Origin: an uncultured Microbacterium sp.
GTDB taxonomy: Bacteria > Actinomycetota > Actinomycetes > Actinomycetales > Microbacteriaceae
Assembly: GCF_900078385.1 (NCBI RefSeq)
Contig: NZ_FLQR01000006.1
Span: 248,001 to 312,000, forward strand
DNA: 64,000 nucleotides
Direction of reading: 5' to 3'
This document shows, in pieces, positions 7,461 to 15,533 of the stretch (position 1 is its first letter; each line of letters opens with the position of its first letter). Both the position numbers and the translations under genes were made by a program. The notes under the pieces are model-generated. The model had not been told where the DNA came from. It saw nothing but the letters and a program-made list of their open reading frames with translations, and searched no databases.

Positions 7461-10127
7461 CTAGATGAGTCCGAGCATCTCGGCACGGCGGACGGCGGCA
7501 GCGCGGCTGTTCACATCGAGCTTGGCGAAGATGTGCTTGGTGTGCGTGCGGAGAGTATTGAGTGAAACGTGGAGTTCACGAGCCATCTCCGGGCCCGTCA
7601 GCTGAGTCCCGAGCAACCGCATGACGCTCAGCTCTCGTTCGCTGAGCGGTTCTGCCAGGAGCGTGTCGGAGGCGGTCGCGCCCGCACCTCTCAACATCTG
7701 GCTGAGCGCCCGCACGTACGGCGGCCGGATGCCCGCGCCTGCTGCGTCACTCAACGCGCGCAACATCGGTGCGCCCTCGTCCAGAAGGACGCGGATGTGG
7801 CCACCCTGCTCCGCAAGCGTCAGCGCGCGTTCCAGCGGCACCATGGCACGCGCCGTCCGTCCTTGTGCGTGCCATGCGAGCGCCTGCAGTGTCAGGATCT
7901 CGATGCTGCTGCCGGTGCGGCCCCCTGAGTCCGCGGCGACAGCGAGCAGGGCGAGCAGCGTCGCGGCCGCATCGAGCGATTCGTCGGTGCCTTCGGCGAT
8001 GAGCAGCCGCGCGAGCGTGATCTGACCGAACTCGCTCAGGTAGTCGAGTTCGGCGGTGCTGGTGAGACCCCGGTCTGCGAGCCAGGCGCGAGCGTCGTCG
8101 TGACGTCCCTGCAAGATCCAGACCCTCGCCCGCAGACCGGCGATCGGACGCACCTCCGGGAGAAACCCCCGACGATAGTGGCCCTCAGCGGTTGCAAGGA
8201 ATCGGAGCGCGGCCTCCAGATCACCCTCGGAGCGTCTGAGCTCCGCCATGCCGACCGCCCAGCGGTAGCGATGCTCGCGTGTGAAGGCACCGACACCGAG
8301 CGCATCGGCCGCGGCAAGGTGTCCCGCCGCAGCACTCAGATCGTTTCGCTGCCGGAGCACGTCGCCGAGGCCGGCGTGCAGGTCGGCGGCTGGCGGGCTG
8401 CCTTCGGTCTCGCGGAGTGCCAACTCGTAGTTCGACTGGGCTTCCGTGAGGCGACCGAGCGCGAGCAGCATGTCACCGACGACCATCGTCGTGCTCAGCG
8501 CGTCCAGAAGGTTGCCCGCGCGCCGCAGGTTGCGGGCCGACTCGCGGAAAGAGTGCACGCCTGATTCGAGGTCGCCGCTCGCCCATGCGGCCAGGCCCAA
8601 CATGCCGGCGGCCGCGCCCCGGCCAAGATAGTCGGCGGATGCTGCGACCTCCAGCGCGCGCTGGGCGTGGGCGCCGACGGCTGCAGTGTCACCGGCGGCC
8701 ATCGCTACCGCGCCGCGATACAGCGCGATGGTCACGGGAAGCATGTCGAGCTCTTCGCCGGGCTCGGATTCATGAGTGACACCTTCCGCGGCGCGCGCGA
8801 GCTGCGCCTCGGCATCGGCGAGCTGCTGTTCGACCGCGGCGACATCCCCCGAGACCAGCGACGCCCACGCCGCGAACACGCGCAGGACCGGCCGGGCGTC
8901 GATCGCTTCTCGTGGCAGGAGCGCGAGCCACCCGAGCAGAGTGGCGTCTTGGCGGCTCTTCCGGACGCCGGGGATCGTCGCTTCGATCAGCCTGGCCGCA
9001 CGGGGGAAGTCGGCGGCGGCCAGCGCATGGCGCACCGCGTCTTCGGGAAAGTCGTGGCGTTCGAACCACGCGCTCGCCAAGATGTGCAGCGCGTTCGCAC
9101 GTTCGTGACCATAGGCCAGCAGTCGCACTTCCAAGACATCGGCGAACAGGTGGTGGTATCGATACCACTGTCGCTGCTCGTCGAGCGGGACGATGAACAG
9201 ATTGGCACGCTCGAGTTCGGCGAGCATCTCGGTCCCCCCCGTGCCGCCGGTGACAGCATCGCAGAGTGGTCCGGTGAGGCGGCCGAGGATGGCGGTCTGC
9301 CACAGGAACTCGCGGACATGCACAGGCGCCCTGTCGAGAACCTCCTCGATGAGGTAATCAATGACGAATCGGTTGCTGCCTGTGAATGCAGAGATGAATG
9401 CGGAGGGGTTGGGCCGCTCGCGTAGGGAGAGGGCTGCGAGTTGGAGGCCTGCGATCCAGCCCTCCGTCCGCGCCGCGAGCGCGGTGACATTCTCGTGGGA
9501 GAGCGCCAGCCCCGTCGCCTGAGCGAGGAACGCCGCCGCTTCCTGCGGAGTGAAGCGCAGGTCAGCGGCTCGCAGTTCGGTGAGCTCGTTACGCACGCGC
9601 AGTCGCGCGATCGGCAGCAGGGGGTCAGACCGTGTGGCGATCGCAAGGTGCAGTTGTGGTGGCGCATGGTCGAGCAGGAACATGACCGCATCTCGCGCCG
9701 AGGCATCCTCGATCAGCTGAAAGTCGTCCAGGACGAGCAGGAGTCGTCGGGGGCTCGCCGCCGCGTCGTTCACGAGCGAGGTCAGCACGGACTCGGCCGA
9801 CGTCAGGAGGTCATTCGAAACCGAGCCGGCATGGCCGGCGGCCTCATTGAATGCCGCCACCAGGTAGGAGAGGAATCGGACCGGGTCGTTGTCGGCCTCG
9901 TCCAGGGACACCCACCCGACCCCGATTTCGGGGTCGTTCCGTCGACTGGCCGCTATCCATTCACTCAGCACAGTTGTCTTGCCGAAGCCTGCGGGGGCTG
10001 AGATGAGAGTGAGCTTCTGTCCGGCGGAGAACCCCTCGTCGAGCGTCTTGACGAGGCGGGGGCGGGACAAGGCGTGGGAGCGCGGCGGCGGCACGAAGAG
10101 CTTGGTCGCCAGTACCGGCATCGCCAT
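7461..10127 (-). CDS. LAL/MalT-type LuxR-family ATP-dependent transcriptional activator
   Basis: An 888-residue regulator. An N-terminal STAND/AAA-type ATPase carries a Walker A at residues 44-52 (APAGFGKTT) and a Walker B in LLLVLDDFQLIED. The middle is a long helical repeat (TPR-like) region. The C-terminal LuxR HTH (about residues 824-888) reads LSERELSVMRLLGTQLTGPE and MARELHVSLNTLRTHTKHIF. Proteins of this design, such as E. coli MalT and Streptomyces LALs, integrate a small ligand and ATP to activate nearby genes. The full length and intact motifs suggest it works. The three small genes downstream on the same strand are plausible targets. Tandem 15-bp repeats lie directly upstream. Confidence 0.93.
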   Translation of the reverse strand: MAMPVLATKLFVPPPRSHALSRPRLVKTLDEGFSAGQKLTLISAPAGFGKTTVLSEWIAASRRNDPEIGVGWVSLDEADNDPVRFLSYLVAAFNEAAGHAGSVSNDLLTSAESVLTSLVNDAAASPRRLLLVLDDFQLIEDASARDAVMFLLDHAPPQLHLAIATRSDPLLPIARLRVRNELTELRAADLRFTPQEAAAFLAQATGLALSHENVTALAARTEGWIAGLQLAALSLRERPNPSAFISAFTGSNRFVIDYLIEEVLDRAPVHVREFLWQTAILGRLTGPLCDAVTGGTGGTEMLAELERANLFIVPLDEQRQWYRYHHLFADVLEVRLLAYGHERANALHILASAWFERHDFPEDAVRHALAAADFPRAARLIEATIPGVRKSRQDATLLGWLALLPREAIDARPVLRVFAAWASLVSGDVAAVEQQLADAEAQLARAAEGVTHESEPGEELDMLPVTIALYRGAVAMAAGDTAAVGAHAQRALEVAASADYLGRGAAAGMLGLAAWASGDLESGVHSFRESARNLRRAGNLLDALSTTMVVGDMLLALGRLTEAQSNYELALRETEGSPPAADLHAGLGDVLRQRNDLSAAAGHLAAADALGVGAFTREHRYRWAVGMAELRRSEGDLEAALRFLATAEGHYRRGFLPEVRPIAGLRARVWILQGRHDDARAWLADRGLTSTAELDYLSEFGQITLARLLIAEGTDESLDAAATLLALLAVAADSGGRTGSSIEILTLQALAWHAQGRTARAMVPLERALTLAEQGGHIRVLLDEGAPMLRALSDAAGAGIRPPYVRALSQMLRGAGATASDTLLAEPLSERELSVMRLLGTQLTGPEMARELHVSLNTLRTHTKHIFAKLDVNSRAAAVRRAEMLGLI

Positions 10128-10135
10128 GCGCTTAT

Positions 10136-10177
10136 CCTACGGATGACGATCCTACGGATGACGATTTTACGGATGAC
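10136..10177. repeat. 2.8 tandem copies of a 15-bp repeat upstream of the LAL regulator
   Basis: CCTACGGATGACGAT at 10136-10150 and 10151-10165 is followed by a partial copy, TTTACGGATGAC (10166-10177). The array begins 9 bp before the regulator's start codon and so lies in its leader or promoter. It could be an iterated activator site or a replication-slippage product. Confidence 0.75.
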
Positions 10178-10878
10178 TGTGCCGGCTGAGACCGAACGAG
10201 AGAAAGTTGTGGCCCTCTCATGCGTCCGGGTCGCAATCGTTTCTTGGACGACTATTCGGTCGCAGCGCGATCGAGGAATCCCGCGGCTGAAGGTCGGCCT
10301 GACGGAGTCCTCACGATTGGCTAGGGACACATGATGCGCCTAGGCGCAGTCACGGCGACTGACGAATCCCTCGGCAAACGGCGGCGGGGGTCACGGTTCT
10401 GGTCTACGACGTTGTTGTTGACATGATGACAAGGGCCGGGATCGCCGTATGGGATGGTGTGCATTCTCGTTCGTCTCCGTGATGTGCACCGCGCCGAAGA
10501 TCGGTTTCGATAGACGGGCCGGTCGGCGGCGAGTACGGTCATCGAGTGGAGGGCTCCCCTTCGCGTGGCTGGGGACGCGGTGGAGAGCCCTTCACCATGC
10601 CCCCGGGCGGTAATCCCCCGAACGGGTGACAGGCGCGGAGACCACGCGCCGGGTATCATCATCGATACGGATGCATGACCCCCCGCATGGCACCCCCCCC
10701 CATTTACTTGCTGTGCGGCGGTCTGAATCGCGACGAGACCCCCCCATTTCTCGACGCGACCGCGTCCAAAAGGGCCCTCCCCTCGTCCCCAAGACGCTGA
10801 GTGGAGGGCCCTTCATCTTCGTCATTTGCACGGCGCAGGAGCAGCCTCCGCGGGTCGTGCGGCCGCTACGGTCGCGCC
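10178..10878. other. 700-bp intergenic region with no recognised gene
   Basis: This stretch lies between the divergent LAL regulator and the membrane-protein gene at 10879. Reading frames here have low-quality, Arg/Ser/Pro-rich translations and no ribosome sites. It contains one strong hairpin (10770-10813) and a C-rich stretch near 10680-10745. An unannotated small RNA or decayed gene is possible but not shown. Confidence 0.5.
10770..10813. terminator. Orphan inverted repeat, terminator-like
   Basis: AAGGGCCCTCC (10770-10780) and GGAGGGCCCTT (10803-10813) form a perfect 11-bp stem with a 22-nt loop. On the minus strand the stem is followed by TTTT, so it would terminate a leftward transcript, yet no minus-strand gene is seen immediately to the right. 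Confidence 0.5.
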
Positions 10879-11739
10879 ATGACGACTGAGCGCCCCGTGC
10901 CCGCGACATCCCTGCGGCGCCGCGCGGATCGGATCACGACGGCGTCCATCACCATCGCGGCGCTCGTGACCGTCGCGAGCATGTGCGGGCTGTTCACCGG
11001 CTGGCCGTACCGGCTCGAGACGGAGAACTGGCTGCTGCAGGCGCGCGGACAGGACATCGGCAACCTCCTCGCCGTGATCGTGCTCGTGACCGCCGCGCTC
11101 CGCATGCGCCGCGGTTCGCACCGGGCGACGCAGGTGTGGATCGGCGCGCAGTTCTACCTGCTGTACGCGTACATCGTCTACGCGTTCGCGGTGCATCTCA
11201 ACGCGCTGTTCCTCGTCTACGTCGCGATCCTCGGGCTCGTCACCTTCAGCCTGCTCGCGGTTCTCCCCGCCCACCTCCACCTCGACCGCGCCGACGCGCA
11301 CCGTCGCGGCGGGCGGTTCGCGGGAGGCGTGCTGATCGGTACCGGTGTGCTCTTCGCGCTGCTGTGGTTCAGTGAACTCCTGCCTGCGCTGTTCTCCGGC
11401 CAAATCCCCGAGAGCCTCGAGCTCGCTGGCCTGATCGTGAACCCTGTGCACGTCATCGACCTCTCCGTCGTCCTGCCCGGAATGATCGTCGTCGGAGCCC
11501 TCGGCATCCGCCGCATCCCGCCCGGGACGGCCCTCACACTCCCTCTGCTCGTCTTCTCCACACTCATGGCACTGAGCATCGTCGCCGCCATGATCCTCAT
11601 CACCATCACCGGCCATGACGGAACACTCGCGCCAGCGATCCTCGTCACGGCGGTCGCCGGCATCAACGTCACCGCGGCCACGATCCTCACACGAAGCCCC
11701 CGGAACCGCGGTAGCGAAGCAGAGCCGAGCACCCCGTGA
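10879..11739 (+). CDS. Multi-pass membrane protein, unknown function
   Basis: A 286-residue protein with roughly eight hydrophobic segments, including TTASITIAALVTVASMCGLF near the start and LVFSTLMALSIVAAMILI near the end. Short polar loops lie between them, for example LHLDRADAHRRGGRF. No family or active site is recognised. The ATG at 10879 gives a conventional N-terminus (MTTERPVPATSLRRRAD); a longer frame exists upstream but has no membrane or domain character. The gene stands alone, with 120 bp of non-coding DNA after it. Confidence 0.75.
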   Translation: MTTERPVPATSLRRRADRITTASITIAALVTVASMCGLFTGWPYRLETENWLLQARGQDIGNLLAVIVLVTAALRMRRGSHRATQVWIGAQFYLLYAYIVYAFAVHLNALFLVYVAILGLVTFSLLAVLPAHLHLDRADAHRRGGRFAGGVLIGTGVLFALLWFSELLPALFSGQIPESLELAGLIVNPVHVIDLSVVLPGMIVVGALGIRRIPPGTALTLPLLVFSTLMALSIVAAMILITITGHDGTLAPAILVTAVAGINVTAATILTRSPRNRGSEAEPSTP

Positions 11740-11863
11740 CCCACGCACGCCGGCCGTGCGGCGGCAGCGGCCATCACGACCTGGGCGTCGCCAACACCTG
11801 AGTCTGCTGGAATTCGGGTTCTGCTCGGCTCACCCTCACCGCCGCCTTGACCGTCCGCCGCCG

Positions 11864-12187
11864 CTACTCTGCGCCGAGGGCGCTGGATGCAAGGTGCTCC
11901 GGAGTCAGCGTGATGCCGTTGGTCGAGGAGGCCAACTGAGCAAGTTCCTCAAGCCACTCGTGATTCAGGGACGGTGGCTCCGGCTCATCAAACGTGAAGA
12001 GCAACGGGATGGACGGATCTACCCAAATCGTCGATCGACCGGGCGGCTGATCGTCAGGATGCCGCCACGACACCGTGAACCTCTCGCCTCTTCGCAATTT
12101 CACAACGATCACCACCTTCAGATGCGCGAGAGCGCGATCCTCGATCGGAATCGAGACGCAACCGTTCCCGTAGAAGAGAGTTCCCAT
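11864..12187 (-). CDS. DUF7882-like small protein
   Basis: A 107-residue protein starting MGTLFYGNGCVSIPIEDRAL and continuing AHLKVVIVVKLRRGERFTVS, with a C-terminal helix LNHEWLEELAQLA. This matches a small family that is abundant and often multicopy in Microbacteriaceae, which I know as DUF7882. Its function is unknown; the fold looks like a short beta-sheet plus helix, and members often begin with this same MGxLxYG motif. The ATG at 12187 is preferred over upstream starts because the extra 62 residues are Arg/Pro-rich and unlike the family. It is transcribed alone. Confidence 0.8.
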   Translation of the reverse strand: MGTLFYGNGCVSIPIEDRALAHLKVVIVVKLRRGERFTVSWRHPDDQPPGRSTIWVDPSIPLLFTFDEPEPPSLNHEWLEELAQLASSTNGITLTPEHLASSALGAE

Positions 12188-12394
12188 ACCGGATCTTCCC
12201 GCCAGAAGGCCTGCCTTGGCCACCCACTCGCCCGGAGGCCCGCCACGTGGCGGCATTTCGGCCTTCGGCACTCGCGATTCAAAGCGGACATCGAACCTCA
12301 CGCGGGCCGGCATCCTTCCCAAAGGGGCAACGGGGCATTCCATGCGAGGCCAACACCGTTCGCTCGGGGGCAATACGATCTAGCAGGAGGACCC

Positions 12395-12616
12395 GTGGAC
12401 AGAACGTCGGAGTGGCGCATCGATGACGCGGCCGCGTACGACGCGGTGCGCTCTACGGCCGTCGTGATCGCTGCTCGTCTCGCGCGCCAGGGGGATGCGG
12501 AGTCAGCCCACCGGATCCTCGGATCCGTGGCGGCCCTGGATGGGTTCGACCGTGCGACTGTCGACGAGTTCGCAGAGAACTTGGCGGCCTCGCAACTGGG
12601 TTCTTCCCGTGGTTGA
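12395..12616 (+). CDS. Small acidic protein, candidate antitoxin of the zeta-like module
   Basis: A 73-residue, mostly helical protein (IDDAAAYDAVRSTAVVIAAR, then LARQGDAESAHRILGSVAAL). It starts at a GTG with a consensus AGGAGG 4 nt upstream, the best ribosome site in this part of the window. Its 3' end overlaps the start of the 313-residue zeta-toxin-like gene by 8 bp. Small first gene, strong translation signal and overlapping second gene is the usual antitoxin-toxin arrangement. No antitoxin family is recognised by sequence, so the role is inferred from context only. Confidence 0.6.
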   Translation: MDRTSEWRIDDAAAYDAVRSTAVVIAARLARQGDAESAHRILGSVAALDGFDRATVDEFAENLAASQLGSSRG

Positions 12617-13550
12617 GTCGGCCACGCCCATTAGCGCTCTGGAGGAGTATTTCCACGAGTCCATTGAGCCGCTCCTCTTCGCGCGCGCCCAGAGCGTCAC
12701 TCACCCATCGCTCACGTTGCTGGCTTCTCCTCTCGCCATCGGGCGTTCCCGCGCGCTTTCGAGATTCTCTGATGAGTCGGTGGTCCTCAACGCTGCCGAC
12801 CTTCGCATGTTGGCTCCCGTCGAAGGTGACGCCGCCGAGGCGGCGGCGTCGTTGCTTCAGCTCTCACTCGCTCATGCCCGCCACCACCGGTTCTCGGTCG
12901 CTCTCGATGGTCGGTTCCGCACGCCCGGGGTCGCCGTCGGGCTTGCCCGCTTGTTTGCGTCGTCCGGCTTTTCGACTCGGTTCGTCGCGATCGCGGAGCG
13001 GGAGGCGGAGGTGAAGCTGTCGGCAGCATCGTCGCGGCTGCTTGAGTGGCGTCGCGGAGCCGGCGATGCAACGGGGGGACGGACTGGTCCCGTGACTGTG
13101 CTACCGGTACTGAGCGGGGTGGCGGAGAATCCTTCTGCCGTCCAACAGGTGGTCGTCCTCTCTCGCACCGGCGACGTCGCCTTTCGTTCCGCCAACGCGG
13201 ACCATGCCGGCGCCGTTTCGGCCTTCGAGGCGGCTGCGGCGGAGCGGTTGGGGACCTTGCGGTCGACACTCTGGTTGAGTCAGCTGCGACACATGACGCG
13301 GTTCCTCGGATCGCAGCGATCGGCGCCCCGGTGGGCGGTGGATGACCTGATCGACTTGCACGAGTTCGCCCTCACCGAGATCGTCCCCGAGCTACCGATC
13401 CCGGCCGACTCCGAGTTCAACCGAATTCAGGTCGCGCGTTTGTCAGCGACACTCTCCGTGCTCCGCGACGCCCCCGGTACCGACGCCCACGAAGACGTCG
13501 CGCTGTCGCTCCCGGTGCCCGCGCCGACCGCAGCGAGCCGCTCGCTGTAG
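12609..13550 (+). CDS. Degenerate zeta-toxin-like P-loop protein
   Basis: A 313-residue protein whose layout follows actinobacterial zeta toxins, kinases that phosphorylate UDP-GlcNAc and poison cell-wall synthesis. The would-be P-loop is TLLASPLAIGRSRAL, where a zeta toxin has GGxPGxGKT/S, so the Lys is Arg and the glycines are lost. The next block, VVLNAADLRML, keeps the Asp and Arg of the family 'NGDxFR' motif. ALDGRFRTPGV replaces the catalytic Glu of 'EGTxR' with Asp but keeps the Arg. VVLSRTGDVAFRSANAD matches the C-terminal zeta strand. GTG start at 12609, coupled to the small upstream gene. Enzymatic activity is doubtful; it may be a decayed or repurposed toxin. Confidence 0.6.
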   Translation: MVESATPISALEEYFHESIEPLLFARAQSVTHPSLTLLASPLAIGRSRALSRFSDESVVLNAADLRMLAPVEGDAAEAAASLLQLSLAHARHHRFSVALDGRFRTPGVAVGLARLFASSGFSTRFVAIAEREAEVKLSAASSRLLEWRRGAGDATGGRTGPVTVLPVLSGVAENPSAVQQVVVLSRTGDVAFRSANADHAGAVSAFEAAAAERLGTLRSTLWLSQLRHMTRFLGSQRSAPRWAVDDLIDLHEFALTEIVPELPIPADSEFNRIQVARLSATLSVLRDAPGTDAHEDVALSLPVPAPTAASRSL

Positions 13551-13568
13551 TCACCCGCGCTGTCCCGA

Positions 13569-13605
13569 AGCGACATCGGTCGGGGTCTATCGGCGTGATG
13601 TCGCT
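13569..13605. terminator. Inverted repeat between convergent genes
   Basis: AGCGACATC (13569-13577) and GATGTCGCT (13597-13605) form a perfect 9-bp stem around 19 nt. It lies between the zeta-like gene and the converging ParA-led operon, overlapping the latter's last codons. A bidirectional terminator is likely. Confidence 0.5.
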
Positions 13606-14741
13606 GAGTTTTGACTTGTTGGCGCGGTGACCGAGCCATCCGTGTGGGGAAGCCGGACTTGCCGATGTGGCGCCCCTTCGCTGGCGGCGTAGACAAGTCG
13701 GTGCAGCCGGGCGAGTTTGTCTCGATCGCCAGTGGGGACGAGGTGTGCGGCGGCGTGTCGGAACGCGTCGGCCCGAAGCCTGCGGGCTGTCTCGGCGGGC
13801 AGGTCGTAAGGCGCTCGCCCGAAGGTGGTGCGGGCGACGGAATCCATCCGGACTTCTTCAGCGATGCGCGCGCGGTGCCGGTTCTCGTAGCCGCCGATGA
13901 GTGTGGGGAGCGCGTGCAGCCATGCTTGCCATTCCCGTTTGAGCGCGGATTCTCGCTCCAGTTCAGAGGATGACGCTTCCGGCGCGGTTCCCGTGATCCT
14001 GTCGCGAGCGGAGAGGATCGCCACGCGGGTGTGCGCCAACGGATCGAGCTCGTGCCGGAGAGCCTGCTTCTGTGCGGCGTTGCGGCGGGTGGTGAAGAAG
14101 TTGTCAGCGCGGGTGTCGTTGGCGCGCTTCTCGTTGGCGTAGACGTGATGGATCTGGCGGGGTGGGAGGCCGAGCTGCTTGAGCCGGGTGCGGAGTCTGC
14201 TGGCCTCCCTGCCGCGGGCGCGTTGCCGTTCGAGGTTCTGCCGGTACCAGCGGCGATAGCCGTCGGGGTCGTCATCGCGACGTTTTCGTGCGGCGTCGCG
14301 TTGCTGCCGCCGGGTGGCGTCGGGGTTGCGGTCCCGCCATGCCTGGCTCGCCTGTCGCGCCGCGGTGGCCGCCCGGTCAGGATGGCGGTCGATGTAGCGT
14401 CGCCGGTACTCGCGGACCCGCTCCGGGTGGTCCCGTCGGAACGCGCGGGAGCGGGCTCGTTCCTGTGCGCGATGTTGCGCGTACCACGCGCGTCCGCGCG
14501 CTCGGCGCTGCTCGGCGGCGGCCTTGCGTTCGGCGGCTCGGCGCATCGATTCCCGGTTGTGCAGGCGGGCGCGGTCCCGGTTCGCGTCCTTCCACTTCCG
14601 GACGGCGTCGGCGAGCCGGTCGTGGTTCTGCTCCCGGTACGCGGCACGCTGTGCGCGTGCCCGTTCGGCGGCATCGGCGGCATCCGGGTCGGTCTGGATC
14701 AGCCGCCGGCGCGCAGCAGACCGCTCATCGGGTGTGCTCAC
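13587..14741 (-). CDS. Arg-rich repeat protein of the ParA-led operon
   Basis: A 384-residue, strongly basic protein of unknown function. Its first half is built of irregular repeats of about 20 residues with the theme aromatic-x3-[N/H]-[P/R]-[D/E], for example FRRDHPERVREYRRRYIDRH, PDRAATAARQASQAWRDRNP and YRRWYRQNLERQRARGREAS. Such repeats occur in front of nuclease or DNA-binding domains of phages and mobile elements. The second half contains ANEKRANDTRADNFFTTRRN and WQAWLHALPTLIGGYENRHR, with no identifiable catalytic motif. A GTG at 14741 is taken as start because it follows the upstream stop by 10 nt; a TTG at 14792 would overlap that gene. Last gene of the operon. Confidence 0.65.
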   Translation of the reverse strand: MSTPDERSAARRRLIQTDPDAADAAERARAQRAAYREQNHDRLADAVRKWKDANRDRARLHNRESMRRAAERKAAAEQRRARGRAWYAQHRAQERARSRAFRRDHPERVREYRRRYIDRHPDRAATAARQASQAWRDRNPDATRRQQRDAARKRRDDDPDGYRRWYRQNLERQRARGREASRLRTRLKQLGLPPRQIHHVYANEKRANDTRADNFFTTRRNAAQKQALRHELDPLAHTRVAILSARDRITGTAPEASSSELERESALKREWQAWLHALPTLIGGYENRHRARIAEEVRMDSVARTTFGRAPYDLPAETARRLRADAFRHAAAHLVPTGDRDKLARLHRLVYAASEGAPHRQVRLPHTDGSVTAPTSQNSATSRR

Positions 14742-14751
14742 GAGCGGGCCG

Positions 14752-15009
14752 TCAGCTGGCGGTCGGTCCGGCCGCGTAGACGAGCGAGGCAAGATCGGCG
14801 CGGTAGGCGGTGGGGTCGATGATCGTGCGACCGATCGCGTCCCGCAGCACCACTGCGCCTTCAGGATCGGGCGCGGTCACGTGGTCGAGCACCCAGTCCA
14901 CGTCACTGCCGAGGGAGTAGTCGGGGTCGTCGGCGTGAAGCTCGGGGTAGTAGAGCAGGGCGAGCATCCCGGTCTTGCGGATGATTTCGTCGGCGTCGTC
15001 GGTGGTCAT
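14752..15009 (-). CDS. 85-residue acidic protein of the ParA-led operon
   Basis: A small acidic protein starting MTTDDADEIIRKTGMLALLY, rich in Asp in the middle (HADDPDYSLGSDVDWVLDHV) and ending TAYRADLASLVYAA. No family is recognised. AAAGGA lies about 8 nt before the ATG at 15009. It sits 15 nt downstream of the 168-residue gene and 10 nt upstream of the Arg-rich gene, so it belongs to the same transcript as ParA. Its strong negative charge next to a strongly basic neighbour could mean a physical pair; that is speculation. Confidence 0.65.
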   Translation of the reverse strand: MTTDDADEIIRKTGMLALLYYPELHADDPDYSLGSDVDWVLDHVTAPDPEGAVVLRDAIGRTIIDPTAYRADLASLVYAAGPTAS

Positions 15010-15024
15010 GCTGCGGTCCTTTCG

Positions 15025-15531
15025 TCAGTGGGAGGGGGCGGGTCCAGTGGATGGCGGCTCGAGGGAATCGGGAGAGTTGGTCGGAGTGAACTTGTCGCGG
15101 GCTCTGCAGGGTGGGCCGAGGGTGAACCGGCGGTGTGGCGCGCTCGCACGCCGCCCGCCCGGGAGATACTCATTGCTGATCGCCGACGTCGGGTCGGCGA
15201 TGACCCAGTGGCAGCGGGTCCCGTGCCGCACGGTGAGGTCGAGTTCCGCTTCCTCAGGGGATCCGGCCCATACCCCGGTGATCCGCCCGTCGATCAGTGC
15301 GGTGTGCCATTGCCGTTCTCGCTGCCAGACCCGGTGGGTTGCGAGGGTCGCGTCGATCGCGAGCCGGCGGGCGAGGCACTCGTCGCCCGATGCGGTGTGT
15401 CCGCGGATGGGCATCGCGGCGCGGATCCGCTGTCCTGCTTCCGCGAGCGTCTCGCCCGGCACGGGGACCGTCGGCTGCTCGATCACGACAGGCCCCCTGC
15501 GGGGGTGCTCCGTGACATGGTCCTTCGTCAT
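15025..15531 (-). CDS. 168-residue protein directly downstream of ParA
   Basis: A hypothetical protein starting MTKDHVTEHPRRGPVVIEQP. Its central part is LARRLAIDATLATHRVWQRE and VRHGTRCHWVIADPTSAISN, and the C-terminus is Pro/Ser-rich and probably disordered. The gene begins 2 nt after the ParA stop, so it occupies the place a ParB-type partner would. No ParB HTH or CTPase motif is visible, so any centromere-binding role is only positional inference. Confidence 0.65.
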   Translation of the reverse strand: MTKDHVTEHPRRGPVVIEQPTVPVPGETLAEAGQRIRAAMPIRGHTASGDECLARRLAIDATLATHRVWQRERQWHTALIDGRITGVWAGSPEEAELDLTVRHGTRCHWVIADPTSAISNEYLPGGRRASAPHRRFTLGPPCRARDKFTPTNSPDSLEPPSTGPAPSH

Positions 15532-15533
15532 CG

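Noticed and set aside
10136..10177. Possible CRISPR-like array
   Set aside because: Units are contiguous 15-mers without spacers and only 2.8 copies; a simple tandem repeat.
13427..14683. Alternative 418-codon minus-strand frame over the Arg-rich gene, and a 263-codon plus-strand frame from 14031
   Set aside because: Their translations are Thr/Ser/Pro- or Gly/Val-rich shadows of Arg codons. The chosen frame has ordered repeats and fits the operon spacing.
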